Source of the DNA: Solirubrobacter sp035555675
GTDB taxonomy: Bacteria > Actinomycetota > Thermoleophilia > Solirubrobacterales > Solirubrobacteraceae
Reading direction: 5' to 3'
Length of the DNA stretch: 49,038 nucleotides
Assembly: GCA_035555675.1 (NCBI GenBank)
Contig: DATMGH010000009.1
Coordinates: 1-49,038, forward strand
The notes under the pieces are model-generated. The model worked only from the letters and a program-made list of their open reading frames with translations. It did no database searches and was not told the origin of the DNA. Positions 35,361 to 49,038 of this stretch are shown here, piece by piece (within the stretch, counting starts at the first letter, position 1; each line of letters opens with the position of its first letter). The position numbers were made by a program, and so were the translations under genes.

Positions 35361-37064
35361 TCAGCGGATCAGCGCGCCCGCCAGCGGCGCGAGCACGACG
35401 AATCCGGGCTCGAGCGTCGGCGGGTGCGTGGCCAGGACGACCGTCTCGACCCGCTCCCACGGGACGTGCACCGGCGCGCGCGACACGTTCGCCAGCAGCG
35501 TGAACGGCCCGCGCCGCACGGCCAGCCAGCCGGCGTGCTCGTCGAACGTCACGGCGTCGACGTCGCCGGGCGGCAGCTCGCGGCGCACGCGCAGCAACGC
35601 GGCATGCAGCTCGCGCAGGCCCGCGGGCTCCCCCGTGCGGGTGAGCTTGGAGCGCGCGAACGTCTCCGGGTCCTGCGGGTCCGGCACCGCCTCGCCGGCG
35701 AACTCCGCGAACGCGGCGAACTCGCGCCGCCGGCCGCTGCGCGTCGCTTCCGCGATCTCCGCGTCGATGTGGTCGGTGAAGAACTGAAACGGGGCGCGCT
35801 CGCCGTACTCCTCGCCCTGGAACAGCATCGGCGTGAACGGCGAGAGCAGCGTGCAGAACGCGGCCAGCGCGCGGGCCTCGACCGGCAGCCGGTCCCCGAG
35901 CGCGCGGTTGCCGACCTGGTCGTGGTCGGCGGAGAAGACCACGAAGCGGCGCGGGTCGACGTCGTCCGCGGGCGCGCCAAAGCGGCGCTTGCGGAACGCC
36001 GAGTACGTGCCGTCGTGCACGAACGGGCGCCGGAACGCCTTCGCCAGCAGCGCCAGCGAGTCGAACTCCGCGTACCAGCCGCCGGTGTCCCCGGTCAGCA
36101 GCGTGCGCAGGGCGTGGTGGAAGTCGTCGGCCCAGACCGCGTCGCACCCGTAGCCGCCGCGCGCCGGCGGCCGGACGACGCGCGGGTCGTTCAGCCCGGC
36201 CTCGGCGATCACCAGCGCCGCCGGCGCGACGGCGTGCACGCGCCGGGCCAGCTCCGCCACCAGGTGCTCGGGGCTCGAGTCCGCGATCGCGTGGATCGCG
36301 TCCAGCCGCAGCCCGTCGACGTGGAAGTCGCGCACCCAGCCCTCGGCGCTCTGGCAGACCCACTCGCGCACGGCGTCACAGCGCTCGTCGTCCACGTTGA
36401 GCCCGGCGCCCCACGGCGTGTGGTGCTTGTCGGTGAAGTACGGGCCGAACGCTTCCAGCGCGTCCGCGCCGGACGCGCCGACGTGGTTGTGGACGACGTC
36501 GAGGATGACGCCGAGCCCGCGCGCGTGCGCCGCGTCGACGAGGCGCTGGAGGCCGAGCGGGCCGCCGTAGGCCGAGTGCGCGGCGTTCAGGTAGACGCCG
36601 TCGTAGCCCCAGCCGTGGCGGCCGGGGAACTCGGCGACCGGCATCAGCTCCACGTGCGTGACGCCGAGCGCGGCGAGCTCGTCCAGGTACGGGATCGCGC
36701 CGTCGAACGTCCCCTCCGGACTGAACGTCCCGACGTGCAGCTCGTAGAGCACCGCGTGCTCGAGCGGCGCGGCCGCGAAGCCGCCGTCGGTCCAGTCGAA
36801 CGCGGCCGGGTCCAGCACGCGCGACGGGCCGCGCAGGCCGTCCGGCTGCCAGCGCGAGCACGGGTCCGGGTACGTCCTGCCGTCGAGCGCGAACGCGTAG
36901 TCGGTCGCGGCGGTCACGGCTTCGTACACGTCGTAGCCGGCGTGCGTCATCGGCACGCCGTTGACGCGTACGTCGCGCGCCCGCGGCGCCCAGACCCGGA
37001 ACTGCGTGCGGCCGCCGGCCAGCGGCGTCGCCCCGAGGCGACGCTGGAACGGATACGGGCTCAT
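35361..37064 (-). CDS. treZ: Malto-oligosyltrehalose trehalohydrolase (GH13_10)
   Basis: 567 aa. The N-terminal beta domain (FQRRLGATPLAGGRTQFRVW) has the CBM48-like start of TreZ; barrel motifs are GWGYDGVYLNAAHSAYGG, ILDVVHNHVG, HVDGLRLDAIHAI (nucleophile), LVIAEAGLNDPR (acid) and VVFSADHDQVGNRA. It releases trehalose from maltooligosyl trehalose made by TreY. ATG 37062-37064 overlaps the stop of the upstream nucleoside hydrolase gene by 4 nt (ATGA). Confidence 0.95.
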   Translation of the reverse strand: MSPYPFQRRLGATPLAGGRTQFRVWAPRARDVRVNGVPMTHAGYDVYEAVTAATDYAFALDGRTYPDPCSRWQPDGLRGPSRVLDPAAFDWTDGGFAAAPLEHAVLYELHVGTFSPEGTFDGAIPYLDELAALGVTHVELMPVAEFPGRHGWGYDGVYLNAAHSAYGGPLGLQRLVDAAHARGLGVILDVVHNHVGASGADALEAFGPYFTDKHHTPWGAGLNVDDERCDAVREWVCQSAEGWVRDFHVDGLRLDAIHAIADSSPEHLVAELARRVHAVAPAALVIAEAGLNDPRVVRPPARGGYGCDAVWADDFHHALRTLLTGDTGGWYAEFDSLALLAKAFRRPFVHDGTYSAFRKRRFGAPADDVDPRRFVVFSADHDQVGNRALGDRLPVEARALAAFCTLLSPFTPMLFQGEEYGERAPFQFFTDHIDAEIAEATRSGRRREFAAFAEFAGEAVPDPQDPETFARSKLTRTGEPAGLRELHAALLRVRRELPPGDVDAVTFDEHAGWLAVRRGPFTLLANVSRAPVHVPWERVETVVLATHPPTLEPGFVVLAPLAGALIR

Positions 37065-37984
37065 GCCAGCGAGGCGATCCGCGTGGTCAGTAGGTCCACG
37101 AAGCGGGGTGCGTCGACGTCCACCGCGACGTGCGCGTTCGGCTCCGCGCCGGTCCGGCGCAGGGGATCGACGACGGTACGGCCACGGCACGGGCCCTGGG
37201 TGACGTCGATCTCGACCGGCAGGCGCTCGGTGGTCAGGATCGCGGGATCGATCACGTGCGCGACCGCGAGCGCGTCGTGCACGGGCGTGTCCGAGTGCCC
37301 GTAGACGCGCTCGTGAAAGCGCCGGTAGAACGCGTGCAGGTCGGCCACCACGGCGCCGGCGCGGCCGCCGGCGCGCAGCGCCTCGGCGCGCTCGGCGGAC
37401 AGCATCGCGCGGTGCGTGACGTCGAGGCCGACGAGCGTCACGTCGAGCCCGGCGGACAGCACGCGCGCCGCCGCCTCCGGGTCGGCCCAGACGTTGAACT
37501 CGGCGCTCGGGGTGACGTTGCCGAGGCCGATCGCGCCGCCCATCAGCACGACGCGCTCGATCCGCGGCGCCAGCTCCGGGTACGTCGCCAGCAGCAGCGC
37601 GACGTTCGTCAGCGGGCCGATCGGGACGAGCGTGAGCGGGCGCTCGCGCAGCCGGTCGGCGATCAGCTCGACCGCGTGCTGGGGCCGCGGGGGACGCGAC
37701 GGCGGCGGCAGGTCCGGCCCGTCGAGCCCGGTCTCGCCGTGCACGTCCTTGGCCACGCGCGCGGGATGGACGAGCGCGCGGTCGGCGCCGGCCGCGACGG
37801 GGACGTGGTCGGCGCCGGCGACGTCGAGCACGCGCAGCGCGTTCGCCGTGACCTTCTCGAGCGTCTGGTTGCCCGCCACCGTGGTCACGGCGACCAGCTC
37901 GAGCTCCGGGCTGGCGACCGCGAGCAGGATCGCCATCGCGTCGTCGTGGCCAGGGTCGCAGTCGATGATCACCGGCGTGGGCAT
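37061..37984 (-). CDS. Nucleoside hydrolase (IUNH family)
   Basis: 307 aa. The N-terminus IIDCDPGHDDAMAILLA is the calcium-binding signature of inosine-uridine nucleoside hydrolases; VLMGGAIGLGNVTPSAEFNVWADPEAA and VHDALAVAHVIDP complete the active-site set. It splits the N-glycosidic bond of ribonucleosides, giving base and ribose. Substrate preference is not predictable. It is the first gene of the nucleoside hydrolase-treZ-glgX-treY operon, coupled to treZ by a 4-nt overlap, an unusual partnership. It starts about 41 nt from the divergent Fn3-like gene. Confidence 0.92.
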   Translation of the reverse strand: MPTPVIIDCDPGHDDAMAILLAVASPELELVAVTTVAGNQTLEKVTANALRVLDVAGADHVPVAAGADRALVHPARVAKDVHGETGLDGPDLPPPSRPPRPQHAVELIADRLRERPLTLVPIGPLTNVALLLATYPELAPRIERVVLMGGAIGLGNVTPSAEFNVWADPEAAARVLSAGLDVTLVGLDVTHRAMLSAERAEALRAGGRAGAVVADLHAFYRRFHERVYGHSDTPVHDALAVAHVIDPAILTTERLPVEIDVTQGPCRGRTVVDPLRRTGAEPNAHVAVDVDAPRFVDLLTTRIASLA

Positions 37985-38024
37985 TGCGCATCATCTTGGC
38001 GCTTCGCGTGTTTGAGTGCCCGTG

Positions 38025-39221
38025 ATGCACATCGCCGCCCTCCTGCTCAGCGCGCTCCTGACCGTCGCCACCGGGCCCGCCGAGTCGATCACGACCGGCT
38101 CGGCCGTCGTCACGGGCACCGTGAACCCGGGCGGCGAGGCCACCACCTACCAGTTCGACTACGGCACGACGACCGCGTACGGGCTGTCGACGCCGCAGGT
38201 GGACGCCGGCGCGGGCACGGATCCCGTGGCCGCGCGCGCCACGCTCACGAACCTGACCGAGAACACGACCTACCACTACCGGGTGACCGCCAACGGCACG
38301 GCCGGCGCGGACCGCACGTTCCGCACCAGCCCGAAGGCGCAGCCGCCGTCGGTGACCAGCCGGCCCGCGACCGGCGTGACGTCCGGCGGCGCGACGGTCG
38401 CGGCGCGCGTGAACCCGCGCGGGCTGGCGACCAGCGTGCGCTTCGAGTACGGCACGTCGACGTCCTACGGCAGCTCGACGCCCGAGCAGGCGCTCCCCGC
38501 GGGCAGCGCGAACGTGGACGTCAGCGCGCCGATCGGCGGGCTGCGGCCCGGCACCAAGTACCACTTCCGCGCGGTCGCGACCAGCGCGGCCGGCGTCCGC
38601 CGCGGCGGCAGCCGGTCGTTCACCACCCCGCGCGCGCCGACCGCGATCGCGGTCACGCCCTCGACGGTCCGGCCGGTCTGGGGCACGGGCGTGACGTTCA
38701 CCGGCACGGTCTCCAACGGCAGCCGGACGCCGGTCGCGCTCGAGAAGCAGGACTTCCCCTACACCGGCGGCTTCACGCCGGTCGCGACGGCGACGACCAA
38801 CAGCCGCGGCGCGTTCACGCTGACCGTCGCGCAGCTGTTCGTCACCGCGCGGCTGCGCGTGCTCACGCGCACCGCCGTGCCCGTCGTGAGCCCGACGACG
38901 ACCGCCAGCGTCGCGGTGAAGGTGGGGCTCAGGAGCCGGCGGCTGCGCGGGCAGCGCGTGCGCATCGAGGGCTCGCTGTGGCCGGCCGTCCCGCACGGGC
39001 GCGTCTCGCTGCAGCGGCGGTCCAAGAGCGGGCGCTGGATCTTCGTGCGCCGCGGTCGCGTGCTCTCGAGCACGGCGACGCGTTCGCGCTACCGCGTGCC
39101 GGCGATCCGCCGCGTGTCGCGTGCGCGGAGCTACCGGGTGGTGGTGCTGGCGCGCGACGGCGGGGCGCACGTGCCGGGCACGTCGCGCACGCTCAGCGTG
39201 CCGAAGCGCGCGCGTTCTTGA
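38025..39221 (+). CDS. Secreted fibronectin type III-like repeat protein
   Basis: About 398 aa. A short signal peptide (MHIAALLLSALLTVATG) is followed by two Fn3-like repeats (about 20-105 and 108-205; TTYQFDYGTTTAYG, SVRFEYGTSTSYGSS, each with an Y-H-(Y/F)-R-(V/A) strand). An Ig-like segment (about 210-300) and a strongly basic C-terminal beta domain (RSRRLRGQRVRIEGSL...) follow. No enzyme motif; probably an exported structural or binding protein. ATG 38025 is chosen, directly preceded by GTG 38022; no Shine-Dalgarno is seen. Its last 29 nt overlap the convergent GGDEF gene. Confidence 0.75.
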   Translation: MHIAALLLSALLTVATGPAESITTGSAVVTGTVNPGGEATTYQFDYGTTTAYGLSTPQVDAGAGTDPVAARATLTNLTENTTYHYRVTANGTAGADRTFRTSPKAQPPSVTSRPATGVTSGGATVAARVNPRGLATSVRFEYGTSTSYGSSTPEQALPAGSANVDVSAPIGGLRPGTKYHFRAVATSAAGVRRGGSRSFTTPRAPTAIAVTPSTVRPVWGTGVTFTGTVSNGSRTPVALEKQDFPYTGGFTPVATATTNSRGAFTLTVAQLFVTARLRVLTRTAVPVVSPTTTASVAVKVGLRSRRLRGQRVRIEGSLWPAVPHGRVSLQRRSKSGRWIFVRRGRVLSSTATRSRYRVPAIRRVSRARSYRVVVLARDGGAHVPGTSRTLSVPKRARS

Positions 39222-40173
39222 TCGCGTGCAGCTCGAGGTCGAGCGTCCGCATCAGCGTGAAGCGGTCGAGCCCGTCGCGCGGGTGGACAACGGCCGCGAT
39301 CGTCAGTGACAGCGGGCCGAAGCCGGTGTCCACGTGCGCGGCGGCGGCGCGCAGCGCAGCGACCAGCCGCTCCGCGGCGCCGGCGCCCGCGCCGGGCGCG
39401 ACCAGCGCGAGCTCGTCGCCGCCGATCCGGGCCAGGCAGTCGCCGCCGCGGACCGCGCCACTGGCGTGCGCGGCCAGCTCGCGCAGCACGCGGTCGCCGG
39501 TGGTGTGCCCGAAGCCGTCGTTGATCTGCTTGAACGAGTCGACGTCGGCGAGCAGCAGCGCGAACCGCTCGCCGCTCTCCAGCGCGAGGCTGAGCGCCTC
39601 GTCGAACGCGCGCCGGTTGGCGAGCCCGGTCAGCGGGTCCATCCGCGCCATCCGGTGCTGGTGGCGCTCGGCGGCGATCAGGCGGCGCTTGAGGAACCCG
39701 ATCGTGATCATCACGCCCGCGTAGGAGACGGCGTAGGCGAACGTGCCCGCGACCAGCAGGTGGTTGCCCTGCTCGCGCGCGGTCAGCAGCGGCGAGGCGG
39801 CGGTCGCGACCTCCAGCGTCGCCAGCGGCCAGGCGTAGACGGGCGGGAAGAAGTACGCCACGTAGAACATCGGCAGGACGAGCATCGGGAGCATGTAGGA
39901 GTCCTGGCCGCCCGTCAGCCAGAGCGCGGCGACCACGACCGGCTGCAGCGCGGCGACCGCCGCGGCGTGGCCGGCCAGCGACACGCGCTCCCACGGGATC
40001 AGCCGCGTGATGGAGCCGGCCGCGTAGGCGAGCGTGACCGCCAGCAGCGTCCAGAACAGCACCGGGTGCGGCTGCGTGACGCCCGGCATGCCCTGCCCGA
40101 GCGCGGCCACGGTGGCCCCGGCCAGCCACAGCCAGCCCGACACGGGGCCCATGAGGCGGCGTTCATCCTGCAC
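39193..40173 (-). CDS. Membrane-bound GGDEF diguanylate cyclase
   Basis: 326 aa. About six transmembrane helices lie within residues 12-160 (WLWLAGATVAAL, PVVVAALWLTGG, MLVLPMFYVAYFF, FAYAVSYAGVMITIGF). A GGDEF domain (about 175-320) follows with MDPLTGLANRRAFDEAL, LLADVDSFKQIND, the active-site loop GGDEL at 251-255 and the I-site R242-G-G-D245. The final F is replaced by L, but the catalytic GGDE is intact, so cyclase activity is plausible. It lies 43 nt downstream of glgB on the same strand, so it may be in the glycogen operon. Starts 40173 or 40152 are possible. Confidence 0.88.
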   Translation of the reverse strand: MQDERRLMGPVSGWLWLAGATVAALGQGMPGVTQPHPVLFWTLLAVTLAYAAGSITRLIPWERVSLAGHAAAVAALQPVVVAALWLTGGQDSYMLPMLVLPMFYVAYFFPPVYAWPLATLEVATAASPLLTAREQGNHLLVAGTFAYAVSYAGVMITIGFLKRRLIAAERHQHRMARMDPLTGLANRRAFDEALSLALESGERFALLLADVDSFKQINDGFGHTTGDRVLRELAAHASGAVRGGDCLARIGGDELALVAPGAGAGAAERLVAALRAAAAHVDTGFGPLSLTIAAVVHPRDGLDRFTLMRTLDLELHAIKNARASAR

Positions 40174-40216
40174 GCCCGGATAGTCGGCGCGCCCTCCGCG
40201 TTCTTCACCGGCCGCG

Positions 40217-42388
<2,172 letters not shown>

Positions 42389-42461
42389 GGTCGGTCGAAG
42401 GCCTTCCCGGTGGGGCGGGCTCGCAAGCCCGAACTTGGGGCCGCGAGTCTACGCCGCCGCA

Positions 42462-43840
42462 CTATTCCTCGTCCTCGAGCAGCCGCACGATCCCGTCCAC
42501 CGGGATCGCGACCCAGTCCGGCCGGTTGTTGAGCTCGTAGCGCAGCTCGTAGACCGCCTTCTCCAGCTCGAACACCGCCAGCAGCTGATCGATCGCCTGG
42601 CGCCCCGGCGGCAGCAGCGACCCGTCGACCGTGTCGTAGTAGCCCTCCAGGAAGCGCTCGCGGGCGCGCGCCTCCCAGTCCGCGGGCGCCTCGACGCCGC
42701 GCAGCAGCCGGGCGCCCGCGGTCACGTAGGAGAACGAGCGCAGCATCCCCGCGACGTCGCGCAGCGGGGACCGCTTGAGCCGCCGCTGGGGCAGCGGGCG
42801 CGCCGGCTCGCCCTCGAAGTCGAGCACGATCCAGCCGCGGTCGCCGAGCATCGTCTGCCCCAGGTGCAGGTCCCCGTGCGTGCGGATCACCTTGCCGCCG
42901 GCGCTGATGTGCGACAGCGCGGCGACCTTCTCGCGGACGTCCTGGCCGCGGCCGCGGATCGGTGCGGTCGCCTCGGTCTCCGGCAGGTCCAGGAACGCGC
43001 GCTCGATCTGCTCGTCGACGTCCGCGCTGAGGATCGGCAGCGCCTCCATCGAGGGCTCGTCGGGCGCGAACGCCGGGTCCGACGAGTCCGACCCGAGCAC
43101 GGTGTGCAGCTCGCCGATCACCCCGCCGAGCGCCTGCAGCTTGTCGAGCAGGCGCTCGGGGTCGGTGCCCAGCTCCTCCAGCGCCAGCTCCCAACCGTCG
43201 CGGAACCCGGCCAGGAACTCCTGCAGGATCCCGAGCGTGGCGTCGATCTGACGCCCCTCGACCTCGTACCACCCGACCAGCGCGGCGATGTGCGGGAAAT
43301 CGTGTGCGCTCAGGAAGCGCAGCAGCTCGAGCTCCGGGTTCACGCCCGGCTCGATGCGCCGGAACGCCTTCAGGATCAGCTCCTCGCCGAACACGATCGA
43401 GGAGTTGGACTGCTCGACGCCGACCGGGCGCACGTCGACCGTGCCGCCGAGCCCGGCGGCGGCGTTCGGCGCCCAGCGGAAGATGAACTCGTCCTGGCCG
43501 GACTGCAGCTCGGTGTTGGCGCGCATCCGGTGTAAGAGCTCGCGGCCCGTCGCCGGGTCCGCGAGCGCGTCGTAGACCGTCCACTCGTCGTCGGAGAAGA
43601 TCACGCGCTCGTCCCAGCCCTCGTCGGCCGGCCGCAGCGCCAGCGGCACCTGGTAGTTCTCGTGCGTGCCGGCCGGGAAGCGCGCCTCGACCAGGCACAG
43701 CGCCAGCACCGGCGACTCCGCGCGCAGCGTCACGTTGTCGACGATCTCGATGCTCGCCACGTCGCGCGTCTTGGACGCGAACCAGCGCTGGGTCACCATC
43801 CAGTCGTTGAGCGCCTGCGGGTCCAGGAAGCCGAGGTCGA

Positions 43841-43844
<4 letters not shown>
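42462..43844 (-). CDS. mak: Maltokinase (Mak/Pep2)
   Basis: 460 aa, the usual maltokinase length. It opens with DWMVTQRWFASKTRDV, a conserved start of actinobacterial Mak. The aminoglycoside-phosphotransferase-like C-lobe has THGDLHLGQTMLGDRGWIVLDFEGEP with the catalytic and metal-binding Asp residues. It phosphorylates maltose (from TreS) with ATP to maltose-1-phosphate, the donor for GlgE. ATG 43842-43844 overlaps the treS stop by ATGA, so synthesis of the two partners is coupled. Confidence 0.93.
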
Positions 43845-45520
<1,676 letters not shown>

Positions 45521-45522
45521 CG

Positions 45523-47491
<1,969 letters not shown>

Positions 47492-47493
<2 letters not shown>

Positions 47494-48718
47494 GAACCTT
47501 TCTCGTACCTCCGGGGTGCAGCTGCACCCGACCTCGCTGCCGTCCGGACGGCTGGACCGCGACGCCTACGCGTGGGTCGACTGGCTGGCCGACGCGGGGC
47601 AGACCTGGTGGCAGATGCTGCCGCTGTCGCCGCCCGACCGGCACGGCTCGCCGTACAAGTCGGCGTCGGCGTTCGCGGCGTCTCCGGCGCTGCTGGGCTC
47701 GCCGCGCGCGCCGGTCACCGCGGCCGAGCGGCTGGACTTCCGCGACCGGGCCTCGGAGTGGATCTCGGACTGGCTGGCGTTCGCGGGTGCGGCTGCTCTG
47801 GACGACCAGGTCCGCTTCGATCGCGAGTGGCGGGCGCTGCGCGCGTACGCGGCGGCGCGCGGGGTGCGGCTGATCGGGGACGTGCCGATCTACGTGGCGC
47901 CCGGCTCGGCGGAGGTGCGTGCGCACCCGGAGATCTTCCGGACCGGCGCGGTCGCCGGCGTGCCGCCGGACGCGTTCTCGGAGACCGGGCAGCTGTGGGG
48001 CAACCCGCTCTACGACTGGCCCGCGCTGCGGCGGTCCGGCTACGCGTGGTGGATCGCGCGCTTCCGGCGCGTGTTCGAGCTCTTCGATCTGGCGCGGATC
48101 GATCACTTCCGGGGGTTCGTGGCCTACTGGGCGGTGCCGGCGGACGCGCGCTACGCGCTGTCGGGACGCTGGTTGCGGGGGCCGGGACGGGGGCCGTTCG
48201 ACGCCGCCCGGGCGGCGTTGGGCGGCGAGTTGCCGCTGATCGCCGAGGATCTCGGCCTGATCACGCCGCCGGTGACGGCGCTGCGCGAGGCGCTGGGGCT
48301 GCCCGGCATGTCCGTGCTGCAGTTCGGGTTCACGCCCGGCGAGGAGCACACGGTGCACGTGCCGGAGAACAACCGCGAGTGGCAGGTCGTTTACAGCGGG
48401 ACGCACGACAGCGACACGCTCGCCGGATGGTACGGGTCGTTGAGCGCGGTGCAGCGGCGGATGGTCGCGGCGTCCTTGGAGCGCCACGGGATCGCGGACC
48501 GCGACATGCACTGGGCGCTGATCCGGCTCGTCTTCGCCTCGCCCGCGGTGCTGGCCATGATCCAGATCCAGGACGCGCTCGGGCTGGGCTCGGAGGCGCG
48601 CATGAACTACCCGGGGATCGAGGGCGGCTGGAAGTGGCGCCTCTCGTCGCTGCCGGGTCCGGACGTCGCGGCGCGGCTGCGCGAGGCGACGACGGCGGCG
48701 GGCCGGCGCGCGGGGTGA
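47492..48718 (+). CDS. malQ: Compact 4-alpha-glucanotransferase (amylomaltase, GH77)
   Basis: 408 aa. SGVQLHPTSLPSG at the N-terminus, LIGDVPIYVAPGSAEV, FSETGQLWGNPLYDW, RIDHFRGF (nucleophile Asp204), PLIAEDLG (acid Glu252) and GTHDSDTLAGW (His305/Asp306) give a full GH77 active site. Bacterial MalQ is usually about 500 aa or longer; the missing length lies mostly between SPYKSASAFA and REWRALRAYA, a shortened helical subdomain. It transfers maltosyl units between alpha-glucans. ATG 47492 has no obvious Shine-Dalgarno; its ATG shares a CATG with the opposite-strand glgE ATG. Confidence 0.93.
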
Positions 48719-49038
48719 CGCGGCGCGGGCGCGCTGCCCTCCTCCGCTCCGCGCCCCGACCACTCGCCGCCGTTCGTCCGCCCCGCGCCCCCCCGACCGC
48801 TCGCCGCCGTCGTCCGCCTGCGGCAGCAGGGTGCGGCACGGTTACTGCACCGGTGAGGGGAGCGTCAGCTCGGGGCCGGGTTCACGAGCCCCCGGGTCGG
48901 CACCGCGACGCGAACGAAGCCGGGTCGCATCCTTGTGCGAGCGGCAACGCGCCACGTCCGTGCGCGAGTGGTCGCGTTTCGGCGCCTGCCGCCAGAAAGT
49001 GACCACTCGCCGCGCCCGACGAGCGGCAACGCGCCACG
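48719..49038. other. 320-nt intergenic tail with GC-rich sequence and tandem repeat
   Basis: After malQ no coding frame with domain character is visible. The region contains GC-rich simple sequence (48719-48830), a stretch with some possible hairpins (48835-48900) that I cannot assign to an RNA family, and from 48939 a repeat unit that continues past the window edge. Confidence 0.6.
48939..49038. repeat. 82-nt tandem repeat unit containing the GAGTGGTC...GACCACTC palindrome
   Basis: GAGCGGCAACGCGCCACG occurs at 48939-48956 and again at 49021-49038, exactly 82 nt apart and truncated by the window end. The unit between them contains a 10-bp inverted repeat GCGAGTGGTC / GACCACTCGC, and GCCAGAAAGTGACCACTCGC is identical to the end of the repeats at 21401 and 21564. 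Confidence 0.75.

Noticed and set aside
48835..48900. Possible structured RNA after malQ (CGGTGAGGGG...GGTCGGCACCG)
   Set aside because: Some stems can be drawn, but no conserved riboswitch or ncRNA core is recognisable and GC-rich DNA folds readily by chance.

Overview
This is high-GC actinobacterial-type DNA. Codon third positions are overwhelmingly G/C, GTG and TTG starts are common, and the genes are tightly packed with many ATGA/GTGA overlaps. The gene set (a TreS-Mak-GlgE-GlgB glycogen pathway, TreY/TreZ/GlgX, a c-di-AMP riboswitch ahead of a cell-wall peptidase, an MptA-type GTP cyclohydrolase and many GAF-GGDEF proteins) would fit a member of the Thermoleophilia/Solirubrobacterales. 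That placement is inference from style and content, not a database match.

Left edge (1-2642): accessory DNA with visibly lower GC. It holds the 3' end of an IS3-family transposase with its right terminus, a small membrane ORF, a short remnant resembling the DUF4263/Shedu nuclease domain, and an intact AlbA_2/Schlafen-type ATPase-regulator. It ends exactly at a tRNA-Tyr(GUA) gene with a strong terminator, as expected for an island abutting a tRNA.

2816-16850: housekeeping chromosome. A minus-strand pair (Ig-like/SPD-2 secreted protein, L,D-transpeptidase) is followed by a compact plus-strand trio: a PD-(D/E)XK-like/HTH protein, a CYTH/CHAD protein and a ParA-type ATPase. CHAD and ParA overlap by 4 nt, and I regard this trio as the best candidate for an undescribed system (CHAD domains go to polyphosphate granules; ParA ATPases position cargo). 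Next come rpoD with an ABC exporter pair (minus), then mptA-CNNM transporter-response regulator-clpP (plus), a fumarylacetoacetase-family enzyme, and a GAF-GAF protein with a degenerate GGDEF domain.

16851-31217: envelope and signalling. A c-di-AMP (ydaO-type) riboswitch precedes a TTG-start M23 peptidase. Then come a flavin/F420 oxidase-like protein, an SF2 helicase, a DsbA-family protein, a secreted M6 metalloprotease, a hexapeptide-repeat protein, a GT4 glycosyltransferase that could be the glycogen/maltose-1-phosphate synthase, an active-looking GAF-GGDEF cyclase, a DUF1992-like protein and a secreted von Willebrand A protein.

31253-48718: alpha-glucan and trehalose metabolism. One minus-strand operon reads nucleoside hydrolase-treZ-glgX-treY. 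A second reads glgE-treS-mak-glgB and is followed by a membrane GGDEF protein. malQ is divergent, and its ATG shares a CATG with the glgE ATG. Together these make, branch, debranch and remodel glycogen and convert it to trehalose by two routes. Three GGDEF proteins lie among or near these genes, suggesting a c-di-GMP link.

Intergenic DNA carries a family of palindromic repeats built on GAGTGG...GACCACTC (19085, 21401, 21564, 48963). Several convergent gene pairs overlap at their 3' ends.
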